Positions 1-9,240 are shown, numbered from the stretch's first letter. The stretch: 64,000 nucleotides of DNA from Pseudomonas sp. B6002 (GCF_013385985.1 NZ_JACAOY010000008.1:53019-117018), one strand, 5' to 3'. Made by a program: numbers and translations. Notes: generated by a model not told the origin, from the letters alone.

Positions 1-323
1 GTCATGGGCCATCCCTGGCCCAGGACGGCTAACCCGGCGTCCTGCCGGGTTACCCACGGATTCAAGCCTGCGTTCGGCCAGCGTGGTTGACGGGGCGCCT
101 GAGATCAAGATCAAAAACAGAGCAGATCACAAGCAGAGCTTGTTACAGCTACACAACATTATTCGTGTAGATAACTATGGTCATCGCTGGCCATCCGCGC
201 TCATCGCGTAAAGAATGCGTATAGATCGCCCCACTCGCATAACGATTACGTCGTCGCTATTGAGCCACTAAGCCTGCGCACTCTACCGTCACTTCCTACC
301 CCCAACACCCGTAGGAAGTCATC
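1..323. other. Structured intergenic region ahead of the kdp cluster
   Basis: No convincing gene is seen here. Positions 5-22 form a perfect 7-bp hairpin (TGGGCCA/TGGCCCA, loop TCCC), and 31-51 form another (AACCCGG/CCGGGTT). An ATG at 4 opens a 28-codon frame ending at 90 that I take to be spurious. From memory, this GGCTAACCCGGCG-type block recurs between genes in P. fluorescens-group genomes, so 1 to about 120 may be a dispersed element; that is recall and not shown by this window. The rest (about 120-323) has no recognisable feature apart from an AGGAAG ribosome site at 312-317 that serves the next ORF. Confidence 0.45.
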
Positions 324-440
324 GTGGAAAGTTCAACTTTAGGCATGGTCGTCCTGACAATGATTGCGCTCTTTGGCACCGCCGCGTTCTGCTTCGAGCA
401 CCTCGCCACGCGCGCCGACAAGAAAAAGAAGAGCAAGTAA
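324..440 (+). CDS. Small predicted single-pass membrane protein, 38 aa
   Basis: A GTG start is preceded by AGGAAG at a good spacing. The product has a hydrophobic segment (about residues 7-24, MVVLTMIALFGTAAFCF) and a very basic tail (DKKKKSK), the pattern of a one-helix inner-membrane peptide with its C-terminus in the cytoplasm. A hairpin at 476-505 follows, so it may be a separate short transcript rather than part of the kdp operon. I do not recognise the family. The start, ribosome site, helix and terminator together support it as a real gene, but no function can be assigned. Confidence 0.5.
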   Translation: MESSTLGMVVLTMIALFGTAAFCFEHLATRADKKKKSK

Positions 441-475
441 GCGGGCCAGTCACATCCGCGTAACCCCAGACTTCA

Positions 476-505
476 AAGGGATACCCCGGCAACGGGCTAT
501 CCCTT
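476..505 (+). terminator. Hairpin after the first small ORF
   Basis: AAGGGATA (476-483) pairs with TATCCCTT (498-505), with an inner CCCG/CGGG helix and a GCAA loop. The T-run that follows is weak (TGTTTG). It is followed by a second perfect 8-bp hairpin at 510-532 (GCGTGTGT/ACACACGC). Together they separate the small ORF from kdpF; the second may instead belong to the kdp leader. Confidence 0.5.
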
Positions 506-643
506 GTTTGCGTGTGTCCGCCAAACACACGCCTATATACCGTCTTAATGCCGCACCGGGTAATCAGTGCCCGAGCTTGATACGCCAGCCCTTAACCTCC
601 CCGCGTCCGCAGTTGCGGCTTATTCATTCAGGGGAGTTACACC

Positions 644-742
644 GTGCTCACACTTACCTTCATCTATATCGCCAGTGGCCTGAGTGCCGTCGGGCTGTTC
701 GTTTATTTGGGCTATGCCCTTATTCGCGCCGAAAAGTTCTAG
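644..742 (+). CDS. kdpF: KdpF, small stabilising subunit of the Kdp potassium ATPase
   Basis: A 32-residue, one-helix protein starts at GTG with GGGGAG seven bases upstream. The central VGLFVYLGYALI and the ending ALIRAEKF match the KdpF pattern (…FVYLxYALLRPExF). In the family KdpF sits in the inner membrane beside KdpA and stabilises the complex. It lies 10 bp before another tiny ORF and about 107 bp before kdpA, so it should be the first structural gene of the operon. Its length (E. coli 29 aa) and place fit well. Confidence 0.85.
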   Translation: MLTLTFIYIASGLSAVGLFVYLGYALIRAEKF

Positions 743-752
743 GGAGCCTGCC

Positions 753-836
753 ATGTACGACGTGATGTTTATGGGCCTCTCCCTGGTGTTTTTTGTTGCG
801 ACTGCCCTGGCCATTGTCGCCATGGGCAAGATTTGA
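753..836 (+). CDS. Second tiny membrane peptide between kdpF and kdpA, 27 aa
   Basis: An ATG start with GGGAG six bases upstream. The product is almost entirely one hydrophobic helix ([17 protein letters not shown]) with a short MYDVMF head and a GKI tail. It ends 13 bp before the kdpA start, and the kdpA ribosome site overlaps its end. The tight packing and ribosome site argue that it is translated as part of the kdp operon. It lacks the ALxRxExF ending of KdpF, so it is a different peptide. It could be an accessory subunit or a translational coupler for kdpA. Confidence 0.6.
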   Translation: MYDVMFMGLSLVFFVATALAIVAMGKI

Positions 837-849
837 ACGGAGCCACGAC

Positions 850-2556
850 ATGCTAAGCACTTTGCTGGAATTTACGCTGGTCCTGGGGTTGATGACCGGG
901 CTCGCCGTGTTGATGGGCCAGTGGCTGACCCGGGTGTTCACCGGCACCCGCCACGCCCTGCCGGAACGCTGTACCTATCGCCTGCTGGGCATCGATCCAC
1001 AGGCCGGCATGGGCTGGGCCCGCTATGGCGCGGCGCTGCTGTTGTCGAATGCCGCCATGATGCTGCTGGGCTACCTGGTGCTGCGCTTGCAGGCCGTCAT
1101 GCCGATCAACCCACTGGGCCTGGCCGCCCAAACGCCGGACCTGGCGTTCAACACCGCCGCGTCCTTTATCACCAACACCAACTGGCAGGCGTACTCGGGC
1201 GAAACCAGCCTGTCGAACTTCAGCCAGATGGCGGTGATCACCTTCCTGATGTTCGTCGGCGCCACCTCCGGCGTGGTCGCCGCTGCCGGTTTCATTCGCG
1301 GCCTTAGCCGCTCAAGTTCGGCGGATATCGGCAACTTCTGGGTCGACTTCACCCGCACGCTCTACCGCGTGATGCTGCCACTGTGCGTGGCGATGGCGTT
1401 GGTATACGTGTGGCAAGGCATGCCGCAGACCTTTGCCTCGCAAGCCCTCGCCACCACCCTGGAAGGCGCGCAGCAACAGTTGATCGTGGGGGCGGTGGCC
1501 AGCTTTGAGTCGATCAAGCACATCGGCACTAACGGCGGCGGGTTCTTCAGCATGAACGCCGCCCACCCGTTCGAAAACCCCACGCCTTTGACCAACGTCC
1601 TGCACATCCTCAGCATGCTGCTGATTCCATCGGCACTGACCTACACCTTCGGCAGCATGCTGCTGCAACGCCGCCAGGGCTGGGTGTTCTTCGGCACCTT
1701 CCTGGTGATGTTCATCGGCTTTCTCGCGCTGGTGTACGGCGCTGAACAAGCCGGCAACCCGTTGCTGACCCAGGCCGGCGCAGACCAGACGCTGTCCATC
1801 GAACAGAGCGGCGGCAACATGGAGGGCAAGGAGCTGCGCTTCGGCATTGCCGACAGCAGTCTGTTCATTGCCACCACCACTGCCGCAACCACCGGTTCGG
1901 TCAACGCCATGCATGACTCGCTGACGCCCATGGGCGGCTTCGTGCCCCTGGCGCAGATGATGCTCAACTGTGTGTTCGGCGGTGACGGTGTGGGCTTTAT
2001 CAACCTGATCCAGTACGCGCTGCTCACGGTGTTTTTGGTCGGCATGATGATCGGCCGCAGCCCGGAATTCCTCGGCAAGAAAATCGAGGCCCGTGAGATC
2101 AAGCTGGTGATGCTGTCGGTGCTCGCCCACCCCATCAGCATCCTGGGTTTCACCGCCCTCGCCGCCCTGTGGCCAGACACGATGGCCAGCCTCAACAACC
2201 TCGGCCCGCATGGGTTCAGCGAGGTGCTCTACGCCTACACCTCCGGCACCGCCAACAACGGTTCGGCGTTTGCCGGGCTGAACGCCAACACGCTGTTTTT
2301 CAACACCACCATCGGCCTGGCGATGTTGATCGGGCGCTTCTTCACCATGCTGCCGATGCTGGCCGTGGCCGGCTCCCTGGCGATGAAAAAAACCGTACCT
2401 GCCGGCGCCGGCACCATCCCCACCGCCACCCCGTTGTTCATGTTGCTGGTGGTGTTCGTGGTGCTGGTGGTCGGCGGCCTGACCTTTTTGCCCGCGCTCG
2501 CGCTCGGCCCGCTGGTGGAGCAATTGCAGCTGCTCTCCGGCCAGACGTACAACTGA
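850..2556 (+). CDS. kdpA: Potassium-transporting ATPase, K+-channel subunit A
   Basis: KdpA forms the selectivity filter and pore of the KdpFABC pump that imports K+ at very low external concentrations. The 568-aa product is full length (E. coli 557). All four filter loops are seen: [10 protein letters not shown] near residue 108, GTNGGGFF near 224, the TTGSVN region near 345 and [10 protein letters not shown] near 464, in a protein of about ten membrane helices. I chose the ATG at 850 (GGAG seven bases upstream, MLSTLLEF) over an in-frame start at 793 that would overlap the preceding small ORF. kdpC follows 10 bp downstream. Confidence 0.96.
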   Translation: MLSTLLEFTLVLGLMTGLAVLMGQWLTRVFTGTRHALPERCTYRLLGIDPQAGMGWARYGAALLLSNAAMMLLGYLVLRLQAVMPINPLGLAAQTPDLAFNTAASFITNTNWQAYSGETSLSNFSQMAVITFLMFVGATSGVVAAAGFIRGLSRSSSADIGNFWVDFTRTLYRVMLPLCVAMALVYVWQGMPQTFASQALATTLEGAQQQLIVGAVASFESIKHIGTNGGGFFSMNAAHPFENPTPLTNVLHILSMLLIPSALTYTFGSMLLQRRQGWVFFGTFLVMFIGFLALVYGAEQAGNPLLTQAGADQTLSIEQSGGNMEGKELRFGIADSSLFIATTTAATTGSVNAMHDSLTPMGGFVPLAQMMLNCVFGGDGVGFINLIQYALLTVFLVGMMIGRSPEFLGKKIEAREIKLVMLSVLAHPISILGFTALAALWPDTMASLNNLGPHGFSEVLYAYTSGTANNGSAFAGLNANTLFFNTTIGLAMLIGRFFTMLPMLAVAGSLAMKKTVPAGAGTIPTATPLFMLLVVFVVLVVGGLTFLPALALGPLVEQLQLLSGQTYN

Positions 2557-2566
2557 GGACACGCAG

Positions 2567-3214
2567 ATGACCACTCAATCGATTTTCAAAGGCCTGCTGC
2601 GCCCGGTGCTGGTGTCGGCAGTGTTTTTCATGCTACTGACCGGCCTGGCGTACCCCGCCTTCACCACGCTGGCTGCACAACTGTTGTTCCCGCTGCAGGC
2701 CAATGGCTCGCTGATCGAGCGCGACGGCCAGGTGATCGGCTCCGCGCTGATCGGCCAACCGTTCACAAAACCTGAGTACTTCCAGGGGCGCCCGAGCATG
2801 ACCCTCGGTGCCGACCCGCAAGACCCGAGCAAGAGCATCTCGCAGCCTTATAACGCAGGCTCGAGCGGCGCCAGCAACCTCGGCCCGACCAGCCAGAAAC
2901 TGGTTGACCAGGTGACCGCACGCGCCCAGGCCTATCGCCAGGCCAACGCCCTCGCCGCCGATGCGCCAGTGCCGGTCGACGCCGTGACCGCTTCCGCCTC
3001 GGGCCTGGACCCGCACATCTCGGTGGCCAACGCACGCCTGCAACTGGCCCGGGTAGCCCGCCTGCGGCACATCCCGGAAGCCGAACTGCTGCAACTGCTC
3101 GACGACCACACCCATGCGCGCACTTTCGGTTTGCTCGGCGAACCGCGGGTGAATGTGCTGCAACTCAACCTGGCGCTGGACGCCCGTCAGCCCGCCATTG
3201 CGGTCAGTGAGTAA
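2567..3214 (+). CDS. kdpC: Potassium-transporting ATPase subunit C
   Basis: KdpC is the single-pass periplasmic subunit of the Kdp pump, thought to raise K+ affinity and assist ATP binding. The product has one N-terminal helix (about residues 15-37) and then the conserved IGQPF, YFQGRPS, SGASNLGP and DPHIS segments of the family, ending with the VNVLQLNLAL strand. It is 215 aa against about 190 in E. coli; the extra length lies in an Ala/Pro-rich stretch around residues 125-145. It sits between kdpA and kdpB, whereas the usual order places it after kdpB. Confidence 0.95.
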   Translation: MTTQSIFKGLLRPVLVSAVFFMLLTGLAYPAFTTLAAQLLFPLQANGSLIERDGQVIGSALIGQPFTKPEYFQGRPSMTLGADPQDPSKSISQPYNAGSSGASNLGPTSQKLVDQVTARAQAYRQANALAADAPVPVDAVTASASGLDPHISVANARLQLARVARLRHIPEAELLQLLDDHTHARTFGLLGEPRVNVLQLNLALDARQPAIAVSE

Positions 3215-3226
3215 GGGATCACCTTC

Positions 3227-5296
3227 ATGAAAAATGCTCGTTTACCTCTGTTTGACCGGCGCATCGTGCTCACGGCCGGCGTCGATGCCCTGAAGAAACT
3301 GCTACCCCAGGCCCAATGGAAAAACCCGGTGATGTTCGTGGTGTATCTGGGCAGCCTGCTCACCACGTTGCTGTGGTTCCAGTCCCTGGGGGGCCAGGGT
3401 GAAGCGCCCAGCGGTTTTATCCTCAGCATCACGTTGTGGCTGTGGTTCACCGTGCTGTTCGCCAACTTCGCCGAAGCCCTGGCCGAAGGTCGCAGCCGCG
3501 CCCAGGCCGCCAGCCTGCGCGGCATGAAGCGCCAGACCCTTGCCAAATTGCTGCAAAAACCCCAGCACGGCGGCGCGTGGTTGCCCCTGGAAGCCAGCCA
3601 ACTGCGCAAGGACAACGTGGTGCTGGTCGAAGCCGGCGACCTGGTGCCGCTGGACGGCGTGGTGATCGAGGGCGTGGCGTCGGTGGATGAAAGCGCGATC
3701 ACCGGTGAATCGGCGCCGGTGATTCGCGAGGCCGGTGGCGACTTTTCCTCGGTTACCGGCGGCACGCGGGTGCTGTCGGATTGGCTGGTGGTGCGCATCA
3801 GCGTCAACCCGGGCGAATCGTTCCTTGATCGCATGATCAGCATGGTGGAATCGGCCAAGCGCCAGAAGACCCCGAATGAAGTCGCCCTGACGATTTTGCT
3901 GGTGGGCTTGACCCTGTTGTTCCTGCTGGTGATCGCCACGTTGAGCCCCTACTCGATCTTTGCGGTGGCCATGAGCGGCAGCGGCAGTGTGATCAGCGCC
4001 ACGGTGCTGGTGGCGCTGCTGGTGTGCCTGATCCCCACCACCATCGGCGGCCTGCTCTCGGCCATCGGTGTGGCCGGGATGAGCCGGATGATGTCGGCCA
4101 ATGTCATCGCCACCTCGGGCCGCGCCGTGGAGGCTGCGGGTGATGTGGACGTGCTACTGCTGGACAAGACCGGCACCATCACCCTGGGCAATCGCCAGGC
4201 CAGCCGTTTTCTGCCGGCGCCCGGCGTGAAGGAAGCCGACCTGGCCGACGCCGCACAGTTGGCGTCTCTGGCCGACGAAACCCCGGAAGGCCGCAGCATC
4301 GTGGTCCTGGCCAAACAGAAATTCGACATCCGCGCCCGTGACATCAACGCCCTCGGCGCCAGCTTTGTGCACTTCACCGCGCAAACCCGCATGAGCGGCG
4401 TGGACCTGCCCGAAGGCCGGGCCATTCGCAAAGGCGCGGCCGATGCCATCCGCAGCCATATCGAGGCGTTGGGTGGAAGCTTTCCCGCCGCACTCCAGGC
4501 AAAAGTCGATGAAGTCTCGCGGCGTGGCAGCACACCGCTGGTGGTCAGCGACGGTGCCCAGGCACTGGGCGTGGTGGAACTCAAGGACGTGGTCAAGGGC
4601 GGTATCAAGGAACGTTTCGCCGAGCTGCGTCGCATGGGTATCAAGACCGTGATGATCACCGGTGACAACCGCCTCACCGCCGCCGCCATTGCGGTGGAGG
4701 CCGGTGTGGATGACTTCCTTGCCGAAGCCCGGCCCGAAGACAAGCTGCAACTGATCCGCGACTACCAGGCCCAGGGCAAGCTGGTGGCGATGACCGGCGA
4801 CGGCACCAACGACGCACCGGCACTGGCCCAGGCTGACGTGGCGGTGGCGATGAACAGCGGCACCCAGGCCGCCAAAGAGGCCGGCAACATGGTCGACCTC
4901 GACAGCAACCCGACCAAGCTGATTGAAGTGGTCGAGGTGGGCAAACAGATGCTGATGACCCGTGGCGCCCTCACCACCTTCAGCGTGGCGAACGACGTGG
5001 CAAAGTATTTCGCGATCATCCCGGCCGCGTTTGTCGCGACCTACCCGCAGCTTGGCGCCTTGAACGTGATGCACCTCGCCAGCCCCAACTCGGCGATTCT
5101 CAGCGCGGTGATTTTCAACGCGCTGATCATCGTCGCGTTGATTCCCCTGGCCTTGCGCGGCGTGACATACCGGGCGATTGGCGCGGCGGCGTTGCTCAAT
5201 CGCAACCTGCTGATCTACGGCCTGGGCGGAGTGCTGGTGCCGTTTGCCGGGATCAAGCTGATTGACTTGCTGCTGACCGGGTTGGGCCTGGTGTAA
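3227..5296 (+). CDS. kdpB: Potassium-transporting P-type ATPase, catalytic subunit B
   Basis: KdpB is the P-type ATPase that powers K+ import. The 689-aa product carries the phosphorylation motif DKTGT with Asp at about 313, the actuator TGES motif near 159, a TGDN motif in the phosphorylation domain and the hinge motif GDGTNDAP near 523. The arrangement of N-terminal helices, actuator, P/N domains and C-terminal helices is complete. The start ATG follows kdpC by 12 bp. A REP hairpin follows the stop and separates it from kdpD, which could lower expression of the sensor relative to the pump. Confidence 0.97.
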   Translation: MKNARLPLFDRRIVLTAGVDALKKLLPQAQWKNPVMFVVYLGSLLTTLLWFQSLGGQGEAPSGFILSITLWLWFTVLFANFAEALAEGRSRAQAASLRGMKRQTLAKLLQKPQHGGAWLPLEASQLRKDNVVLVEAGDLVPLDGVVIEGVASVDESAITGESAPVIREAGGDFSSVTGGTRVLSDWLVVRISVNPGESFLDRMISMVESAKRQKTPNEVALTILLVGLTLLFLLVIATLSPYSIFAVAMSGSGSVISATVLVALLVCLIPTTIGGLLSAIGVAGMSRMMSANVIATSGRAVEAAGDVDVLLLDKTGTITLGNRQASRFLPAPGVKEADLADAAQLASLADETPEGRSIVVLAKQKFDIRARDINALGASFVHFTAQTRMSGVDLPEGRAIRKGAADAIRSHIEALGGSFPAALQAKVDEVSRRGSTPLVVSDGAQALGVVELKDVVKGGIKERFAELRRMGIKTVMITGDNRLTAAAIAVEAGVDDFLAEARPEDKLQLIRDYQAQGKLVAMTGDGTNDAPALAQADVAVAMNSGTQAAKEAGNMVDLDSNPTKLIEVVEVGKQMLMTRGALTTFSVANDVAKYFAIIPAAFVATYPQLGALNVMHLASPNSAILSAVIFNALIIVALIPLALRGVTYRAIGAAALLNRNLLIYGLGGVLVPFAGIKLIDLLLTGLGLV

Positions 5297-5301
5297 CCCC
5301 T

Positions 5302-5358
5302 CGGCTTGCCGGCGATGGCGTCTTTGAAAACGCCATCGCCGGCAAGCCGGGCTCCTAC
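5302..5358. repeat. REP element inside the kdp operon
   Basis: A perfect 20-bp inverted repeat (arms 5302-5321 and 5330-5349, 8-bp loop) carries the P. fluorescens REP core CGGCTTGCCGGCGATGGCG. Only the right arm keeps the outer CTCCTACA. It lies between the kdpB stop and the kdpD start and would form a very stable hairpin in the mRNA. Confidence 0.9.
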
Positions 5359-5383
5359 AAGGGATTTTGGATGGATTCAAAAA

Positions 5384-8041
5384 ATGATTAACAGGCTTCA
5401 CGCGCCACCCGACGAACGCCCCGACCCCGACGCCCTGCTCGCTCGGATCCAGAGGGAAGAACACGCCGCCCTGCGCGGCAAATTGCGTATCTATTTCGGC
5501 TCCAATGCTGGTGTGGGCAAGACCTGCGCCATGCTCGCGGCGGCGCAACGTGAGGTCGGCCTGGGTCGTGACCTGCTGGCAGGCGTGGTTGAAACCCATG
5601 GGCGCACAGACACCGCCGCGCTGCTCGAGGGCCTGGAGCAACTGCCCCGCGCCGCCGTGTCTCACCGCGACTATGCGCTGACTGAATTTGATCTGGATGC
5701 GGCACTGCACAGGCACCCTGCCGTGGTGCTGGTGGACGAGTTGGCCCACAGCAATGCGCCGGGCTCACGCCACCCCAAACGCTGGCAAGACGTCGAAGAA
5801 CTGCTCAGTGCCGGCATCGATGTGGGGACCACCCTCAACGTCCAGCACCTGGAAAGTTTGAATGACCTGGTGAGCGGGATCATTGGCATCCGCGTGCGCG
5901 AGACCGTGCCTGACCATGTGTTCGATAACGCCCACGACGTGGTGGTGATCGACCTGCCACCCGACGACCTGTTGCAACGCCTCAAGGATGGCAAGGTGTA
6001 CCTGGGGGCCCAGGCTGAGCGTGCCTCGCAGCATTTTTTCCGTAAGGGCAATTTGCTCGCCCTGCGCGAGTTGGCACTGCGGCGCACGGCCGATCGCGTC
6101 GACACGCAGATGCGCGTGTACCGCCGCGAACGGGCGATCACCCACCTGTGGCCGGCCCGCGAGCGGCTGCTGGTGGGCGTGGCGGGTGATGCCGGTGATG
6201 AGCGCCTGGTGCGTGAGGCGGCACGCCTGGCACAGAAGCTGGAAGCGGACTGGATCGCGGTGCATGTCGCCACGCACCAGGGGCGCGGCGCCAAACGTTA
6301 CCTGGCCGCCATGAAAACCCTGGCGCTGGCAGCTGAGCTGGGAGCCGACACCGCCACACTGCCCGGCATGGACGTGGCCGAAGCCCTGGCCGCCTGTGCC
6401 CGTGAGCACAATGCCAATCGCCTGGTGCTGGGCCATCATCCGCGTCAGGTGTGGCGCTTCTGGCACCAATCAGTGAGTGATCGGATCAGCCGGCACCACC
6501 GGCAAATCGATCAGATCGTGATCGCCCACGGGCTGCTGCCGGCCAAGCCTGCAGTGGTCGAGAAGGTAGGCCCCGCAGCGGGCACTCGGTTGGCGTACCT
6601 GTGGGCCAGCCTGGCGTGTTTTGCCGCCAGCGCCGTCGCCGCCTTGTTGCTGCAGGTGTTCGACCTGGCCAACGTGGTCATGCTGTTTTTACTAACGGTG
6701 GTGCTGGTGGCCCTGCGTTTCGGGCGCGGCCCCGGCGTGTGGGCGGCGATGCTGGCGGTGCTGTGTTTCGACTTCTTTTTCGTGCAGCCGCGCTACTCGT
6801 TCACCGTCAATGACACCCAGTATTTCTTCACGTTTGCGCTGATGCTGGGCATCGCCCTGATCACCGGGCAGCTCACCGCCCGCCTGCGCCATGAAGCACG
6901 CACCGCCGCCGCCCGCGAACGGCGCGCCACCTCTTTGGCCCGCCTGGCCCGCGACCTGTCGGCGGCGCTGACCGTGGAGCAGATCAGCGAAGTGGCCCTG
7001 CGCACCTTCAGCGGCGTGTTCGAGGCGCGGGTCGGCCTGGCGTTGCCGGACGCCGCCGATGGCGTGCACAGTGTCGGCGGCCTGCCGATGGACGAGAGCA
7101 TCGCCCAATGGAGCTACGACCATGGCAAGGCCGCCGGCCAGGGCACCGACACCTTGTCGGCGGCCAAAGGTTGCTACTGGCCGCTCAAGGCACCGATGCG
7201 TGTGCGCGGTGTGTTGGTGCTGGAATTGGCCCAAAGCGAGCGCCTGAGTGATCCCCAGGAACGCCACCTGCTGGAAGCCTGCATGAGCCAACTGGCGATC
7301 GCGCTGGAGCGTGTGCATTTTGTCGAAGTGGCGCAAAGCACCCTGGTGCAGATGGAAGGCGAGAAGATGCGCAACACCTTGCTCGCTGCGATCTCCCATG
7401 ACCTGCGCACGCCGCTGACCACCTTGATCGGCGCCGCCGACACCGCCCTGCCCCACGCGCCGCCCGGGCCGCTGACCGCGTTGCTCCACGGCATTCACGA
7501 ACAGGCCACGTCGATGCAACGGCTGATCGAAAACCTGTTGGACATGGCGCGCCTGCAGGAGCACGGCGTGCGCCTGAATCGCCAGTGGCATTCGTTGGAA
7601 GAAATCGTCGGCAGCGCCCTGCGCCAGTTGCGCGAACCCTTGGCGCGACACTCGGTGAACACCGCCCTTGAGGCGCCATTGCCGCTGGTGGAAGTCGATG
7701 CGCTGATGCTTGAGCGGGTGCTGGTCAACCTGCTCGACAACGCCGCCAAGTACACCCCGGCGGGCACGCGCATTACCGTCGCCGCGCACTGCATCTCGGG
7801 CAGCCTCACGCTGGAGGTCAGCGACACCGGCCCGGGCGCGGCACCGGCCAACCTGTTCGAGCCCTTCGCGCGCGGCCAGCAGGAATCTTCCGTCACAGGC
7901 ATCGGCCTGGGCCTGGCGCTGGCCAAGCGCATCGTCGAAGCCCACGGCGGCCGCATCGACGCCAACCCCGGCGAAGTGTGTGGCATGCACTTCATCATCA
8001 CCCTTCCGGCGGGCACCCCGCCGTCCATGGACGCCCTATGA
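5384..8041 (+). CDS. kdpD: Sensor histidine kinase KdpD
   Basis: KdpD senses K+ limitation or turgor and phosphorylates KdpE. The 885-aa protein has the N-terminal KdpD ATP-binding domain with Walker A GSNAGVGKT at 39-47, the LVDELAHSNAPGSRH segment, a universal-stress-like domain (about 260-385), four membrane helices (about 400-490), a GAF-like region, the HisKA motif ISHDLRTPL with His672, and a HATPase domain (NLLDNAAKYTP near 781, then GLGLALAKRI). The ATG at 5384 gives the normal family N-terminus; the in-frame TTG at 5306 would translate through the REP and is rejected. It overlaps kdpE by 4 bp (ATGA). Confidence 0.95.
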   Translation: MINRLHAPPDERPDPDALLARIQREEHAALRGKLRIYFGSNAGVGKTCAMLAAAQREVGLGRDLLAGVVETHGRTDTAALLEGLEQLPRAAVSHRDYALTEFDLDAALHRHPAVVLVDELAHSNAPGSRHPKRWQDVEELLSAGIDVGTTLNVQHLESLNDLVSGIIGIRVRETVPDHVFDNAHDVVVIDLPPDDLLQRLKDGKVYLGAQAERASQHFFRKGNLLALRELALRRTADRVDTQMRVYRRERAITHLWPARERLLVGVAGDAGDERLVREAARLAQKLEADWIAVHVATHQGRGAKRYLAAMKTLALAAELGADTATLPGMDVAEALAACAREHNANRLVLGHHPRQVWRFWHQSVSDRISRHHRQIDQIVIAHGLLPAKPAVVEKVGPAAGTRLAYLWASLACFAASAVAALLLQVFDLANVVMLFLLTVVLVALRFGRGPGVWAAMLAVLCFDFFFVQPRYSFTVNDTQYFFTFALMLGIALITGQLTARLRHEARTAAARERRATSLARLARDLSAALTVEQISEVALRTFSGVFEARVGLALPDAADGVHSVGGLPMDESIAQWSYDHGKAAGQGTDTLSAAKGCYWPLKAPMRVRGVLVLELAQSERLSDPQERHLLEACMSQLAIALERVHFVEVAQSTLVQMEGEKMRNTLLAAISHDLRTPLTTLIGAADTALPHAPPGPLTALLHGIHEQATSMQRLIENLLDMARLQEHGVRLNRQWHSLEEIVGSALRQLREPLARHSVNTALEAPLPLVEVDALMLERVLVNLLDNAAKYTPAGTRITVAAHCISGSLTLEVSDTGPGAAPANLFEPFARGQQESSVTGIGLGLALAKRIVEAHGGRIDANPGEVCGMHFIITLPAGTPPSMDAL

Positions 8042-8730
8042 GCACAGCACGCATTTTGATTGTTGAGGACGAGGCCAATATCCGCCGCTTCGTCGGGATT
8101 GCCCTGCAAGATGAGGGCTTTCAGGTGTTCGAGGCCGACAGCGTCAAGCGCGCACTGATACACGCCGCCAGCCGCCAGCCGGACCTGGTGATTATCGACC
8201 TGGGCCTGCCGGACGGCGATGGCAAACAACTGATCAGTGAGTTGCGTGGCTGGTTGGCAGTGCCGATCCTGGTGCTCTCGGCCCGCGATCGCGAAGAGGA
8301 AAAAGTCGCCGCCCTGGACGCCGGCGCCGATGACTACTTGACCAAGCCTTTCGGGGTGCCCGAGTTGCTCGCACGCATCCGCGCACAACTGCGCCGGCAT
8401 GGGCAAACCGGGACGGTGACGGCCACCAGTAAGGTGGCGTTTGGCGACATTGAAGTCGACCTGGCCACCCATGAGGTGTGGCGCCAAGCGCAGCCGGTGC
8501 ACCTCACGCCCATCGAGTACCGCCTGCTCTGTGCGATGATTCGCGGCCAGAGCCGGGTACTCACACATCGCCAGTTATTGCTGGAGGTGTGGGGCCTGGA
8601 CTACGTGGACCGCGCCCATTACTTGCGGGTACACATGGCGCATCTGCGGCAAAAGCTGGAAGCAGACCCCACACAGCCGCAGCATTTCATCACGGAACTG
8701 CAGGTGGGTTACCGCTTGATGGGGCTGTAG
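8038..8730 (+). CDS. kdpE: Response regulator KdpE
   Basis: An OmpR-type response regulator of 230 aa that activates kdp transcription when phosphorylated by KdpD. The receiver domain has the acidic pair at 10-11 (VEDE), phosphoacceptor Asp54 (VIIDLGLPDG) and the conserved Lys near 103 (LTKPFG). The C-terminal winged helix contains EYRLLCAMIR and HLRQKLEADP. Its ATG overlaps the kdpD stop (ATGA), indicating translational coupling. The gene is followed by tRNA genes on the other strand. Confidence 0.95.
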   Translation: MSTARILIVEDEANIRRFVGIALQDEGFQVFEADSVKRALIHAASRQPDLVIIDLGLPDGDGKQLISELRGWLAVPILVLSARDREEEKVAALDAGADDYLTKPFGVPELLARIRAQLRRHGQTGTVTATSKVAFGDIEVDLATHEVWRQAQPVHLTPIEYRLLCAMIRGQSRVLTHRQLLLEVWGLDYVDRAHYLRVHMAHLRQKLEADPTQPQHFITELQVGYRLMGL

Positions 8731-8751
8731 ACAAAAAATCCGGGCAAAAAA

Positions 8752-8778
8752 AAGCCCGCTCAATGAGCGGGCTTCTTG
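8752..8778 (-). terminator. Rho-independent terminator after tRNA-Asp (second copy)
   Basis: An 11-bp perfect stem (8752-8762 / 8764-8774) is followed on the minus strand by a run of eight T. It ends the minus-strand tRNA transcript, and on the plus strand it lies just past kdpE, so it may act in both directions. Confidence 0.85.
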
Positions 8779-8815
8779 TGGCAACCTGGCGTTCAGTGTT
8801 CCAGGTTGCCGAATA

Positions 8816-8892
8816 TGGCGCAGCGGACGGGACTCGAACCCGCGACCCCCGGCGTGACAGGCCGGTATTCTAACCGACTGAACTACCGCTGC
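8816..8892 (-). tRNA. tRNA-Asp (GTC)
   Basis: 77 nt with encoded CCA. The acceptor GCAGCGG pairs with CCGCTGC, the discriminator is G, and the anticodon loop CTGTCAC gives GTC. It is identical to the copy at 9164-9240. Confidence 0.97.
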
Positions 8893-8911
8893 GCGTAACA
8901 CTTAAAACGAA

Positions 8912-8987
8912 TGGTGGGTGATGACGGGATCGAACCGCCGACATTCTGCTTGTAAGGCAGACGCTCTCCCAGCTGAGCTAATCACCC
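8912..8987 (-). tRNA. tRNA-Val (TAC)
   Basis: 76 nt with encoded CCA. The acceptor GGGTGAT pairs with the 3' ATCACCC, and the anticodon loop CTTACAA gives TAC. It lies 19 bp upstream (minus strand) of tRNA-Asp and is cotranscribed with it. Confidence 0.97.
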
Positions 8988-9006
8988 TTCGTTTCGGTGT
9001 GGGCGC

Positions 9007-9034
9007 ATCATACACCAAAAAATCGTAATGTCTT
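9007..9034 (-). promoter_or_regulatory. Sigma-70 promoter for the second Val-Asp tRNA unit
   Basis: On the minus strand, -10 TATGAT is at 9012-9007 and a weak -35 AAGACA at 9034-9029, with a 16-bp spacer, followed by a GC-rich discriminator (GCGCCC) typical of stringently controlled stable-RNA promoters. The flanking 9013-9095 is strongly AT-rich, resembling an UP element. Confidence 0.6.
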
Positions 9035-9099
9035 GATTTAAATGCAATTTATTTAAAAAAAGTTTAAATCGCGATTTTTTGCCATATTTCGGACAAAGA

Positions 9100-9123
9100 A
9101 AAGCCCGCGATTAAGCGGGCTTT
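9100..9123 (-). terminator. Terminator after the first tRNA-Asp copy
   Basis: A 9-bp stem AAAGCCCGC/GCGGGCTTT (9100-9108 / 9115-9123) lies just past the tRNA-Asp copy on the minus strand. It has the same core as the hairpin at 8752 and was duplicated with the tRNA pair. The T-run on the minus strand is short. Confidence 0.75.
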
Positions 9124-9163
9124 CTGTGGTGACCTGGCGTTCAGTGTTCCAGGTTACCGAATA

Positions 9164-9240
9164 TGGCGCAGCGGACGGGACTCGAACCCGCGACCCCCGG
9201 CGTGACAGGCCGGTATTCTAACCGACTGAACTACCGCTGC
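9164..9240 (-). tRNA. tRNA-Asp (GTC)
   Basis: Identical to the tRNA-Asp at 8816-8892: 77 nt, encoded CCA, anticodon GTC. It is the promoter-proximal copy of the tandem duplication. Confidence 0.97.

Noticed and set aside
364-765. 133-codon frame before kdpA
   Set aside because: It crosses three tiny ORFs in another frame and a hairpin; no ribosome site or domain.
5306-5383. Upstream TTG start for kdpD
   Set aside because: It would translate through the REP; the ATG at 5384 gives the normal KdpD N-terminus.
4154-5749. 531-codon open frame on the minus strand
   Set aside because: It spans the kdpB-kdpD junction and REP in antisense; no start context or motif.
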